Below, in pieces: positions 42,963 to 52,422 of a stretch of 64,000 bases of DNA. Positions within the stretch are counted from its first letter, which is position 1; each line of letters begins with the position of its first letter. A program made the position numbers and the translations under genes. The notes beneath the pieces were generated by a model. That model did not search any database. It worked only from the letters and a program-made list of their open reading frames with translations, and was not told where the DNA came from. The DNA is taken from the NCBI RefSeq assembly GCF_050490315.1, contig NZ_JBNPEO010000003.1, positions 124,001 to 188,000 on the forward strand, written 5' to 3'. Source of the DNA: JBNPEO01 sp050490315 (GTDB lineage: Bacteria; Actinomycetota; Actinomycetes; Actinomycetales; Micrococcaceae).

Positions 42963-45308
42963 ATGACGGTTTTTTTGAGTAGTGGTGCGTGGACTGACGA
43001 CGAAATTGATCGTCTAATAGACAGCTATTTGGCGATGCTGTTGCGAGAGGTTAGCGGCGAGCCATTTGTAAAGCGTCGCTTCAACTTAGAGCTCCAAGAG
43101 CACGTCAGGCGTTCCCATGCAGCTATTGAGTTTAAATATGGAAACCTCAGTGCCGTACTTCGGGATCTGGGGCGTCGCTACATTAACGGCTATAAGCCGC
43201 GCGCGCATTATCAAGCATCCCTGCGTACTCTGGCCGAGAAACGGATCAACGAATTTCCCATGGCAATGACTCAGCATCAATCTGAAACCGGAACAGGTTT
43301 TCCCGAATTTTGGGCCCAAATACAGCAGTTATGGGATCGTTCGACGGGCGGTGGCGATGTAGCCGCCAAGCCGGAAGCCAGCGATGCCGATGAAGAAAAG
43401 CCGACAGCTCCAAGACCGCCGGGTGTTGATGAAGCATGCAACTGGTTCGGCGAAGGTATGTCGGCCGGCGGCTTGCCGCGGTTTCTGATGTTGGTCGGGG
43501 GGCCCGGCGCAGGAAAATCCCATGCTGCTAGTGCGCTGGTAAAAGGGCTTACGAAGGTTTCGCCGCCGGATGACGGTCTCGCGCACAGGCGCTACACGTA
43601 CTCCACCGGCGCGAACCGGGTGACTCTCATAAATGATGCCACCATTCCTAGCGACGAACACGAGCGGCAGCCACTTTGTCACGAGATCGACGAAATCGTT
43701 CAGAACGCCGATCACCAGCTAATCGCATGTGTCAACCGGGGGATCCTCGTTGAGGAGGCGAACGCTATCGCTGGGAAGGATGCCGCCGAATTATCGGCCG
43801 GAGAGGCCATCCTGACGTGGCTAAACAGCGATCCTTCAGGCACTCAGCACGGACAATCATGGACGGTAGAATCCCAGCAGCGGCTGGACTACGTCATGAG
43901 CGGACTGCTGCTGGACGCCGGCAGCCCGAAGGCCCAGATTCTTGTAGTTTTTGTGGACGTATGTTCTCTTCTTGAACGACGTCCGGAAATGTTTTTTGAA
44001 GGTTCGACAGAGGGCGACCGTCTGGCTGCCGGAACCTACGAAATTTCTGACGTCGGTCAAAGATTAAGTTGGCAAGACGACGCCTGTCCTGCGGGTTCCT
44101 TGTTGGCTCAGGTTGTCAATGATCTGGGGGAACCTATCAATGTTCGTCACGAGGGGCAGGTTAATCCCATTCTTGCCAATGTTGAGTCGCTTAGGTCGGA
44201 ACGAATCCGTGCCGGACTGTTGTCAGTCCTTCGTGGCGCCGAAATCGTAAACGGCAAGAGGTTCACCTATCGCGAAATCTGGGGTGCAACGGTACGTGCA
44301 CTTGTCGGAGGCTTGCCCGAAATCGCGGATCGACAGTCCGTGGAGGAAATTTCTACTTCAACTCTGACGCCGGCCATGGACCCCGTGAAATCCTTCAAGG
44401 AGTTGCGTCAACTCGCTAATCAGCGGTTTAGCCAAGCGATATTCGGGGTCGAGTACTCGGACAGCGGCTCCAGTGATCCGCGCCGTAACCCAGTTACTCG
44501 ACTCACCTCAGCGGTGGATCCTATGCGCGACGCTGTCCCGGGGATACTTTCAGCTGACGCCAGCACGGGATGGGCGACGTCCGTGACGGATTCATTTACC
44601 GGGCCCGCGGCGACGGGGTCCCCCTTGAAGAACCTGTTGGACAGAATCGATGAAGAAGATGCGTTTCGGGATGTAGTGACGACTTTCGACGAAGGAGTCG
44701 ACGCCGCATTCTCGGCAGTTATGAACTTCGATGGCCTAAAAGATGCGGATAGATACTCGTTTATTCACTGGTACGGCGGTTACTTGGGGCGCCTTTATGC
44801 GGTAGCCAATGGCGTAATGGCGTTCCGACGCGACGTCAGCCTTTGGGCAGAGACCTGGTACTCCTCTCCCACCCTTCCCGACGACATTCGCGACGGTCTA
44901 CGTACCCTGCTTCGGCCGAAACGGCGCCCGCAGGACAATGACTCCGCATCGTTGATTCCAATTCTTGACAGCCGGACGGACCCCGTGGTCGGTCAGCAGA
45001 CCGAAGCCAAAATGGCGCTACGAACCGGGGATGTCGACATGAAGACGCTCACGGTTGGTGAGGACATTTTTCTGATCCTGAGCGAGCAGGGGGTGGAAAT
45101 CGCTCGCATGCCGCTCGACTTCCAACTAGTTCGTGAAGCGACGGCCTGTGGCAGCGACCGCCCCGGTATGACGGAGCTGACTGAAAGTACATCTCCCCGT
45201 CTCGAGCGGTTTCGAGCCGCGCGGCTCGTTCCATCTCAATTGATAACGGCTGACTACAGGGTTGTTCATGGCGACCGCGATTTACTCTTGAACGTTGCGA
45301 AAGGCTAA
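42963..45308 (+). CDS. AAA ATPase of a DptF-like restriction module, with N-terminal restriction-associated domain
   Basis: A 781-residue protein. Residues 10-95 (WTDDEIDRLIDSYLAMLLRE, RRSHAAIEFKYGNLSAVL, INGYKPRAHYQASL) match, from memory, a small N-terminal domain found in DUF3883 and other restriction-type proteins. After a polar linker the P-loop GGPGAGKS lies at 179-186 (Lys185); LIACVNRGILVEEA and ILVVFVDVCSLLERRPEMFF are later nucleotide-domain segments similar in order to DptF of DNA phosphorothioation-dependent restriction. It starts a three-gene block: the next start codon is one base beyond its stop. The ATPase call is firm; the DptF relation is a tentative reading. Confidence 0.65.
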   Translation: MTVFLSSGAWTDDEIDRLIDSYLAMLLREVSGEPFVKRRFNLELQEHVRRSHAAIEFKYGNLSAVLRDLGRRYINGYKPRAHYQASLRTLAEKRINEFPMAMTQHQSETGTGFPEFWAQIQQLWDRSTGGGDVAAKPEASDADEEKPTAPRPPGVDEACNWFGEGMSAGGLPRFLMLVGGPGAGKSHAASALVKGLTKVSPPDDGLAHRRYTYSTGANRVTLINDATIPSDEHERQPLCHEIDEIVQNADHQLIACVNRGILVEEANAIAGKDAAELSAGEAILTWLNSDPSGTQHGQSWTVESQQRLDYVMSGLLLDAGSPKAQILVVFVDVCSLLERRPEMFFEGSTEGDRLAAGTYEISDVGQRLSWQDDACPAGSLLAQVVNDLGEPINVRHEGQVNPILANVESLRSERIRAGLLSVLRGAEIVNGKRFTYREIWGATVRALVGGLPEIADRQSVEEISTSTLTPAMDPVKSFKELRQLANQRFSQAIFGVEYSDSGSSDPRRNPVTRLTSAVDPMRDAVPGILSADASTGWATSVTDSFTGPAATGSPLKNLLDRIDEEDAFRDVVTTFDEGVDAAFSAVMNFDGLKDADRYSFIHWYGGYLGRLYAVANGVMAFRRDVSLWAETWYSSPTLPDDIRDGLRTLLRPKRRPQDNDSASLIPILDSRTDPVVGQQTEAKMALRTGDVDMKTLTVGEDIFLILSEQGVEIARMPLDFQLVREATACGSDRPGMTELTESTSPRLERFRAARLVPSQLITADYRVVHGDRDLLLNVAKG

Positions 45309-45309
45309 T

Positions 45310-46731
45310 ATGTCGACCCAACCGATCATGGTTTTTGCCAGTGATATGTACTTGAAAATCAATCGACCGCAGTACGTTTCTGTGCCAGAAGGCTTTATCT
45401 CATCTCTGGCTTGGAAAGTATTCGAATGGAAGCCAGAACATGCGGGTAGTGAAAAACCGGTAGCGATGATGTTCCGAGCAAAAGGTCAGACCGGCACACA
45501 ACACTTCGACTTATGGGAAACCGCTCCGAAAGGTGCTGCACTCGGCGACTTCGGAGTGTCACTCAAAGAAGCAGGGATCGGTCCCAGCGCAATAGATGCA
45601 ACCACTCTCGCCATGTCAGTTGTCAACAGCGTCACGGGCATCAGAGCGGAGAAGAGCACGCATCAAGCCGCCAGTCCGTTAACGCCGGGCTTTGCGCTGT
45701 TGCAGGACATGCGTGGAATCCAGAAGTCGAAGAACCCTCCCGATTTGGCGGAGATTCTTGAATCTCTATATTCCTTCGGTGGAGGGGAAATTGAAAGTGG
45801 CGTGGCACGTAATTGGCTCCGAGCGGCTTCCATTCGGTGCGAAATTGATCCGCTTCTAGCTGCCATGGATTCGGCGGTATTCAAGAGTCTTTTGAACGAC
45901 GATATTCAGTCGAAAACATTTGCAGATGGTGGCCTTGAGAATGTTTGTGGTTTGTATCCTTCGACTCCCTTTACTTGGTTTCGCCGATCCTGGGATTCGC
46001 TGACAAGTGATGTCTGGGTTGAAGCCCTGCCGGCTAGAGTTTGGGTCGACTGGGCTACTACGGTATTGCGTTTGGCGCTTGGCATGGGGTTCCTTTGGGA
46101 AGCTGCATGGTACGAAACGCTCGCGCGCAAACTTCTTTCGGGCCGGCCGTTCACTCAGCCGGAGGTGTTGAACGATGTGCCCCAGATCTTGCCGTGGAAG
46201 TCTTCCAGAGCGTCGATGTCGGTTCGCGATGTGGCTTCAGTGCTTGTCTGGAGGGTTCACAAAGGTGCTGGTGTCAGGAAACAAATCGATTCGTGGTTGA
46301 AGTCGAACTCATCGCCGAACATGAAATTCGATGATGCAGTCAAACAAATGCAAGGGGATAGTTCTCTGAGGAACGATCTCACCTCAGCTCTGGGGAGCCA
46401 AACCCGGCATGCACCAAACACCTGGGAAGCAATTAAGTACGCTTTGCAGACTCGGGACATCGCCGGCCCGTTCGCAGACTACTACGGGTTATTGCGTTCG
46501 ACCGGAAGGTTCCTGACTGTCAACCCCGGCACGGAGTGGGTGGCAGTCGTGGCTAGCTTGGCCTGTAAGGAACCTCGAGGTACCACGCATGTGGGCGCTC
46601 TAATGGATGATTTGTCCGAGCTCGGGCTAAATCCGGAACTCGCGGATGTCGTGACACTCCTTGAGAGTGCCGGTCTGGCTCGCGGCAGCGCAGACGCTGA
46701 TTTGGGCGTCCAGATCAAATCGGCATTCTGA
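45310..46731 (+). CDS. Middle protein of the DptFGH-like module (DptG position)
   Basis: A 473-residue protein I cannot place by motif. It starts one base after the ATPase stop (TAATATG) and ends 16 bases before the large HerA-type gene, which follows an AAAGG site. The first 90 residues are strand-rich (MVFASDMYLKINRPQYVSVP), the centre is helical with many Trp, and the C-terminus (VGALMDDLSELGLNPELADV then VTLLESAGLARG) looks like a winged helix. Its size and position between a DptF-like ATPase and a HerA-type protein are those of DptG. Function as an adaptor of the restriction complex is inference. Confidence 0.5.
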   Translation: MSTQPIMVFASDMYLKINRPQYVSVPEGFISSLAWKVFEWKPEHAGSEKPVAMMFRAKGQTGTQHFDLWETAPKGAALGDFGVSLKEAGIGPSAIDATTLAMSVVNSVTGIRAEKSTHQAASPLTPGFALLQDMRGIQKSKNPPDLAEILESLYSFGGGEIESGVARNWLRAASIRCEIDPLLAAMDSAVFKSLLNDDIQSKTFADGGLENVCGLYPSTPFTWFRRSWDSLTSDVWVEALPARVWVDWATTVLRLALGMGFLWEAAWYETLARKLLSGRPFTQPEVLNDVPQILPWKSSRASMSVRDVASVLVWRVHKGAGVRKQIDSWLKSNSSPNMKFDDAVKQMQGDSSLRNDLTSALGSQTRHAPNTWEAIKYALQTRDIAGPFADYYGLLRSTGRFLTVNPGTEWVAVVASLACKEPRGTTHVGALMDDLSELGLNPELADVVTLLESAGLARGSADADLGVQIKSAF

Positions 46732-46747
46732 AATTGAAAGGCAAATA

Positions 46748-49700
46748 ATGTTTGGATCAGTGCTTGGACGTTGTCTGTCCGGGTTGGAAGGCTTGAACGC
46801 CGTATACCTTCCGGCCGGAGTCCACGAGAATATAGCCCAATCAATGGTCCGCCGGGCCAATGAGCTGCGTCCCGGCATTCATGATCATGCCATCCTGATT
46901 ACGCCCAATGGCAACGAAGTCGGCATTTCGTCCAGCGAGGCGCTGAAGTATAGGCAAGGCAACCGATTAGCTGTGGTGACGGGTCGACACTCAGATTTGG
47001 GTTCGTTCAATCAGTCATTTCATGAGATTGTCGGGCTTAATTATCCTGAAGACGCTCGTGGCGAAGCAAGCTTAGAATCCTTTTCTGAGGTGGCTATCGA
47101 CGAAGTAGTTTCCGCCGCTGAAGTCACCGCCGATGGTTTCTTTAACAGTGGCAAAGCGGCTGAATTGCTGCATGAATGTTTGCTAATTCTCATTGACGTC
47201 CACCGCGACTTGCATCAAGGAACAGAGAGCTGGAACGTTTATTGGTTCAGGCATGTCGATAAAGGCTTGCGGCACTTGGTGGAACAGTTGAAATTGGCCG
47301 AGGCGCTGTCTCTGGACGAATTTTTTCGAGACTATATTTATGCCTGCTTTGGACTCCCTCGTCCGCCGCAGAATGACGCCGAAAAATTTTCACCCTCCCA
47401 GGTAGTCGAAGCCTTTCAGACGAACTGGTCCGACTCTGCCACGATTTCGACTACCGTGAAAATGCTAGAGCACCATCCAGACGCTGGCGGGCGTCCTCAT
47501 CCACTAGCGCAGGTTGACTGGATGAACTTTGATCAGGTTCTAGCTTCGACCGATAACTATTGTCTTGCGTTTGTTGACTACGACACCAACTCCCCTGGTT
47601 TCATGTCCGGACTTCGTCATCTGACTTACGATCAGTTTGTCAGCCCCCTGCAGAAGGAGGAGCAGACGACCCTGCTGCCCACCGACGCGACGGGTCGGCC
47701 GCTCGAGGTGTCTGCGGACCCAAAATCCAGATCCCCGAGATTAGCTCTTTCAACGCTGGATTCGGATCAGAGAGTGATGAAGTCTGAGCTGCTCCGGATT
47801 CGTATCCCGGTCCTCAGAAAATTGACTGCCCGGGAAGTCGACAGCTCTCAGGTCAATTTGAAATCTACTACGCCGAAAGTAACTTGGGAAGGCTCGATAT
47901 CCCTAGACAGTAACGGCGTCTTGTGGGCCATTGGCTCGGTAGCACGGACGCTGCGGAAGGCCCCTTGGAAGGCCGATCCTCTGGTGACAAAACTGGGCAT
48001 CTTTGTTCCGAAGGGGGATGCGCTCGAGGGCGTCATCAGTCCCGATGCCTCCACGGAGGTTTATCAAATCGTTCCCAGCGGTTCAGGCATGTGGGCATTT
48101 GCAGTAAAGCCGTCGGGGGTCCTAGGACGGGCTCGCTACTGGGGGGCAAGTTTTCTTCCGCCGGATTCTGACTCATCGCTGACAAACACGACTGCGGTGA
48201 CGCTCGACGCGTCGTCCCACCGAGTACTTTATGTCATCTGGACGGACGATTCCGAACTCGTGCCCAGTTACGAAGGGATCGAATTCGAGTCGCTGAACGG
48301 CCGTACTGGGTTGTTTGTGCTTGAAACGGTGGCAACCAACATTGGAATAATTGAGATAGGTGAGTCCAAATACGAATGCAGGTCGTCTGTAAGCAACAAG
48401 GCTAGTCACTCTCCGGTCGTGGCAGCAATTTCAAAAATGCGCGCCACTATAGATCCCCTGGACAAGGAAGCTCTTGCGTCTGTCCGCGGCATCTACGAGG
48501 AGTACGCGGTTAGGAATCTTGCAGAGGCCTCCTGGCTAGATGCTTTGGGGCACGTTGTAGTACCTGAGGACCGTGATTTCGATTTATTGCCCAGTGGAGC
48601 TCCCTCGCACGGAAGCGTCATCATGTCGGATGATCTTCGCGGCATTTGGGATACAGTATCGGACTACGAGGTTCCCGAAGAGCTCAGCCAGTCGCCCGAA
48701 GCCAAAGAATTTCGTGACGCCTTCGCAAATCTTGACGTGCCGAAATTGACTGAGCTGAGAGGAACCGGCAGCGAGGACGCACGGAGCCTTCCGTCCAAGA
48801 CGTCCTGGCGGGCGCTTTGGGGTGGACAGCGCAGTGGGCTGGAACGATATTTGCGTGCTTACTCGGAACTCATAAGGTTGGCGCGCAAGATTGCTGACCC
48901 TGCCGGCCTTTTTTGGGCGACCTATCCAATGAGCATTAGCGTTTGGGAAACACAATCTACGGCGGAGTGCTCGGCCGTGCTGCTTAGCCCCCTCCACCCA
49001 ATTCGGCTGGCGTGGCTAGCCGGTGTTGAATCAGTATTGTGGGACTCTTTGCTGGCTCAAAGCTTGGCAGGCACGATTGAAGGCTGGAACTTGCCGCTAT
49101 TCGGCCCGCGTGAGGCCGAAGGTGGCCGCCTTATTGCGGTGCCCGTAGATCTAGGGCAGGATCAGGTGTTCATGGGATGGTCGGTGCTCGTAAAGGCATC
49201 GACCGAAAATCCACGGCCATTGAAGGCTCCTGAGCGGGCCGGCAAACTTGCAGTGCCTGGTACAGCCGCGAGTGGCCTCAATGCCACGGCAGTTTCCGCA
49301 GCCCTTCGTAGTTTCCGCCACATGAATCCACAAATTTCAACGTTGACAATTGATCTGGCCGCCGTTGCTGCTACTAATCGGCTTCCGGAAGTTGATGAAG
49401 CGGTGCTGTCCGCAGTCGAATCGTGGACTGTGAAGGCCAAATATCCGTTAATTGGTGGGGCGAGGATTTTCGACTCAATAAACCGTAGTGGAGAGCCTCC
49501 TCAGGAAAGGCTGTCTCGAATGGTCCGCGCATCGGCCACTACGCCTTTGACCTGGATGCGTTACTTTGCGGATTCGGGTGCACTGAAGAAGTGCAATATT
49601 CGTATTTTGCAGGACGCCGGTGTTCGTGTATCGGTGAAAGCGGATCGTGGGTCCTCACGGCTTGGCGTAATGGGACCGGTTCCCCTCAGAAGATTTGAGG

Positions 49701-52348
49701 CGGGTATTCGTTCGTCAGGGCGGAAGAACGAGAGCGTCTCGTCACCAACTTTCCGCGAGGATCAAGGGTGGGAGCCGTTCTCCGCCGCGCTGCGAGAGTG
49801 CGAAGGTGGACCAACGCCGGCGACGATTACCACGAAGCTTTTTCAAGCGAATTTGGTAAGTGATACGGCTGACTGGACCGTATCAGGTGAGGCGCTGATG
49901 AATCCTAGCGCCATGGCTGCAATCGTCCATGACGCCAGCGGGGGACAACAAATGCTATGGGAATGGCGTCCTCCATTTCTGGACAAAGCAGCCGGAATAC
50001 CAGCACTCGAACGACGTCCGTTTGTTTCGATTGCTCGCGTGCCACACGGTTTCCGCAAGCAGATCGGTGCCCTCTTAGAGAGGGCCACAGGGAAGGATAC
50101 GGACGATGAGGCCGTCGACCGCCTGCTAGGAACGCTCGGCTCTCGAGGTGTCGGTCTTTCATCCATGTTGTCCATGGGCGGTACCCATGCTGCGGGAGCT
50201 CTGGGGTTCTATCTTGTATTTGCCCTAATGGAACATTGTCAGGCCGAAGGTACCTACGTTCTGCCCATCGATGCTTGCGACTCGTTCCTGCGCGCGTTAG
50301 CTGATGGGGCAGACCACGCAGAACTTACTCAAAGAGCGGATCTATTGATTGTCCGTGTCGATGACGGACGCGTCACTTTGGCGCCAATCGAAATCAAATT
50401 TTATGGTTTGGGTGCCGAACTAGCTTACGGTTCGCTCCCCGTAGAAGGAGACGCGGCTCTAAAGGATCCACTTGGTCAGATCAATTCCACTCAGCGCTTG
50501 CTGAAGAACATCGCTGAAGTTTGGGATGATCTTCAAAGTCCCGAGCGGGAGTCGGATCGCGCTCTTTGGGCGAATGGCTTCACGGCATTGATCGAAGCTG
50601 CAGTCAAGTTACAACCTAGGACAGCTCGCGAGCCGGAAGTGCTCGCCAGATCGTTAGCGAAGCTGGTAAACGGTGACATGAAACTCAACATCGGCCGCCC
50701 AATCATCGCGTATTTCAAGCACGACGCGTTCACGGCTACTGGGGCTCCGTATCATGTCTGGTCTGGCAATGTGGGCATGGACCATCAGGTGCCTGAATTC
50801 TCGCTCGTGTCTGCGAATGCTGCGACGGCATTCGATAGTGCGCTAAGTGCCGAAAGCAAACTGGTCGTCGAGTGGCGCGGCATCGTTGAGCAGTCTCTTT
50901 CTCGCCCAGCGAGTTGCCCTGGCGGCGAGGATTTCGGTGACGGCCGAGATTCAAAAAACTCGGCGGCGGTCACAGCTCAGCAGGCAGAATCCAATAAATC
51001 CGAAAATGGCGAAGGCGGAGAAAACGTGGACAAGGCGACTCACCATGGCCTGGACGCGACAGGCGTCGCTTCACCCAATCAAGTGAACCCCAGACCTTCG
51101 CTGACTGACATTGCCTGGCCGGCGGTTCCAAACGCTGTGCCCAGTCTTGAGCGGGCGAGAGGCCGCCGTGCGAAACCCGTTGAAGGACACCCGGGCCGCG
51201 AACGCGCGCCGTTCACCGGCGGCGTAGTCGGGGAAGGCGTCAGGTTCCCAGTAGGGCGTCTGCTTGGTGCAACCTCCGAATCGTTTGCTGACTTTTGGCC
51301 GAGCAACACCGACCTGAACCAGATGAACGTCGGAATCGTTGGGGATCTGGGCACGGGAAAGACCCAGCTCATGAAGGCGTTGGTGTTGCAGCTACGGCGA
51401 GGCGCGGAGCGGGCTCAAGAAACGCCGTTGTCGATGTTGATTTTGGACTACAAACGAGACTTTCAGGAGCGGGACTTCTTGGACGCCGTTGGCGGAACTG
51501 TCCTCAATATCAACAACATTCCGCTCAACTTTTTCCAGCTCCGCCAAGGATATTCGCCGATGGCTGCGAATCAGCGGGCGAACGAGTTTATTGATGTTTT
51601 GGATAAAATCTACGGCGGAATTGGTCCAGTCCAGAAAGATCGTCTTTCTATGACCATCACCGATCTGTACCGTGAAAATCAGGCCACCCCTCCTACATTG
51701 GGACGAATTCTCGAGCGGTACAGCGAGGATCAGAGAGTAGATGCGGTCACCTCCATTATTCGGAAATTTGTTAGCTCTGAAATCTTCAGTGAGTCGCCGG
51801 AGAGCTTTCAATCATTCTCGACCCTCATGAATAACCGCGTACTTGTTCTTCCGCTGAACGAGTTCGGTACCGATGATGATGGAAAGAATGCTCTCGTCGT
51901 CATGTTCCTGAATATGTACTACGACTACATGCTGAGCGCCAATAAGTGGCCATACGTTGGTGAGAAGCCGCAGTTGCGAAGGTTGAACTCATTCCTGCTG
52001 GTCGACGAGGCAGTAAATATTATGAAGTATAAATTTCCTGTGCTCATGAACTTGCTGCTGCAAGGGAGAGAGTTTGGATTCGGTGTGATGCTTGCATCAC
52101 AGTATCTGTCGCACTTCAAAAAAGATCAAGAAAACTACGGCGAGCCACTTTTGACTTGGTTCATCCATAAGGTCAAGACAGCGAGCCCAAGGGAGCTGAC
52201 TCAGCTTGGGCTGGGAGACGCGGCCCCAGCGGTCGCGCAAACAGTGACGCATTTGGACAAACATCAGGCTCTTTACAGCTCGCTGGGATTCCGCGGAAAA
52301 TTTATCGAGGACATCCCCTTCTTCCGCTTGCTGGCGGAAGAAGAGTAG
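46748..52348 (+). CDS. Giant HerA/FtsK-type ATPase with nuclease-like motif (DptH-like)
   Basis: An 1866-residue protein. The first 1150 residues have no motif I recognise. A PD-(D/E)XK-like site follows: RADLLIVRVDDGRVT with Asp1198 and APIEIKFYG with Glu1215-x-Lys1217. After a low-complexity linker (about 1395-1440) comes a HerA/FtsK translocase domain: Walker A GDLGTGKT at 1532-1539, LLVDEAVNIM with Asp1753-Glu1754, and the end segment LASQYLSHFKKDQENYGEPL followed by LTWFIHKVKTAS. This C-terminal pattern is what I remember of DptH. ATG at 46748 has AAAGG six bases upstream. It probably moves on DNA and cuts it. Confidence 0.7.
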   Translation: MFGSVLGRCLSGLEGLNAVYLPAGVHENIAQSMVRRANELRPGIHDHAILITPNGNEVGISSSEALKYRQGNRLAVVTGRHSDLGSFNQSFHEIVGLNYPEDARGEASLESFSEVAIDEVVSAAEVTADGFFNSGKAAELLHECLLILIDVHRDLHQGTESWNVYWFRHVDKGLRHLVEQLKLAEALSLDEFFRDYIYACFGLPRPPQNDAEKFSPSQVVEAFQTNWSDSATISTTVKMLEHHPDAGGRPHPLAQVDWMNFDQVLASTDNYCLAFVDYDTNSPGFMSGLRHLTYDQFVSPLQKEEQTTLLPTDATGRPLEVSADPKSRSPRLALSTLDSDQRVMKSELLRIRIPVLRKLTAREVDSSQVNLKSTTPKVTWEGSISLDSNGVLWAIGSVARTLRKAPWKADPLVTKLGIFVPKGDALEGVISPDASTEVYQIVPSGSGMWAFAVKPSGVLGRARYWGASFLPPDSDSSLTNTTAVTLDASSHRVLYVIWTDDSELVPSYEGIEFESLNGRTGLFVLETVATNIGIIEIGESKYECRSSVSNKASHSPVVAAISKMRATIDPLDKEALASVRGIYEEYAVRNLAEASWLDALGHVVVPEDRDFDLLPSGAPSHGSVIMSDDLRGIWDTVSDYEVPEELSQSPEAKEFRDAFANLDVPKLTELRGTGSEDARSLPSKTSWRALWGGQRSGLERYLRAYSELIRLARKIADPAGLFWATYPMSISVWETQSTAECSAVLLSPLHPIRLAWLAGVESVLWDSLLAQSLAGTIEGWNLPLFGPREAEGGRLIAVPVDLGQDQVFMGWSVLVKASTENPRPLKAPERAGKLAVPGTAASGLNATAVSAALRSFRHMNPQISTLTIDLAAVAATNRLPEVDEAVLSAVESWTVKAKYPLIGGARIFDSINRSGEPPQERLSRMVRASATTPLTWMRYFADSGALKKCNIRILQDAGVRVSVKADRGSSRLGVMGPVPLRRFEAGIRSSGRKNESVSSPTFREDQGWEPFSAALRECEGGPTPATITTKLFQANLVSDTADWTVSGEALMNPSAMAAIVHDASGGQQMLWEWRPPFLDKAAGIPALERRPFVSIARVPHGFRKQIGALLERATGKDTDDEAVDRLLGTLGSRGVGLSSMLSMGGTHAAGALGFYLVFALMEHCQAEGTYVLPIDACDSFLRALADGADHAELTQRADLLIVRVDDGRVTLAPIEIKFYGLGAELAYGSLPVEGDAALKDPLGQINSTQRLLKNIAEVWDDLQSPERESDRALWANGFTALIEAAVKLQPRTAREPEVLARSLAKLVNGDMKLNIGRPIIAYFKHDAFTATGAPYHVWSGNVGMDHQVPEFSLVSANAATAFDSALSAESKLVVEWRGIVEQSLSRPASCPGGEDFGDGRDSKNSAAVTAQQAESNKSENGEGGENVDKATHHGLDATGVASPNQVNPRPSLTDIAWPAVPNAVPSLERARGRRAKPVEGHPGRERAPFTGGVVGEGVRFPVGRLLGATSESFADFWPSNTDLNQMNVGIVGDLGTGKTQLMKALVLQLRRGAERAQETPLSMLILDYKRDFQERDFLDAVGGTVLNINNIPLNFFQLRQGYSPMAANQRANEFIDVLDKIYGGIGPVQKDRLSMTITDLYRENQATPPTLGRILERYSEDQRVDAVTSIIRKFVSSEIFSESPESFQSFSTLMNNRVLVLPLNEFGTDDDGKNALVVMFLNMYYDYMLSANKWPYVGEKPQLRRLNSFLLVDEAVNIMKYKFPVLMNLLLQGREFGFGVMLASQYLSHFKKDQENYGEPLLTWFIHKVKTASPRELTQLGLGDAAPAVAQTVTHLDKHQALYSSLGFRGKFIEDIPFFRLLAEEE

Positions 52349-52422
52349 CTTCCTGATCACTTTGGGCGGTTTGTAGCGTGCCGGCTCTGGTGCCCGCGCG
52401 AATGCGGGACAATGGACAGGAT

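Noticed and set aside
42963..52348. Possibility that the three-gene block is BREX, DISARM, Wadjet or Zorya
   Set aside because: No PglZ alkaline-phosphatase domain, no DUF1998 or PLD protein, no SMC-like or MotA-like proteins were recognised; order and end motifs fit Dpt-type genes better.
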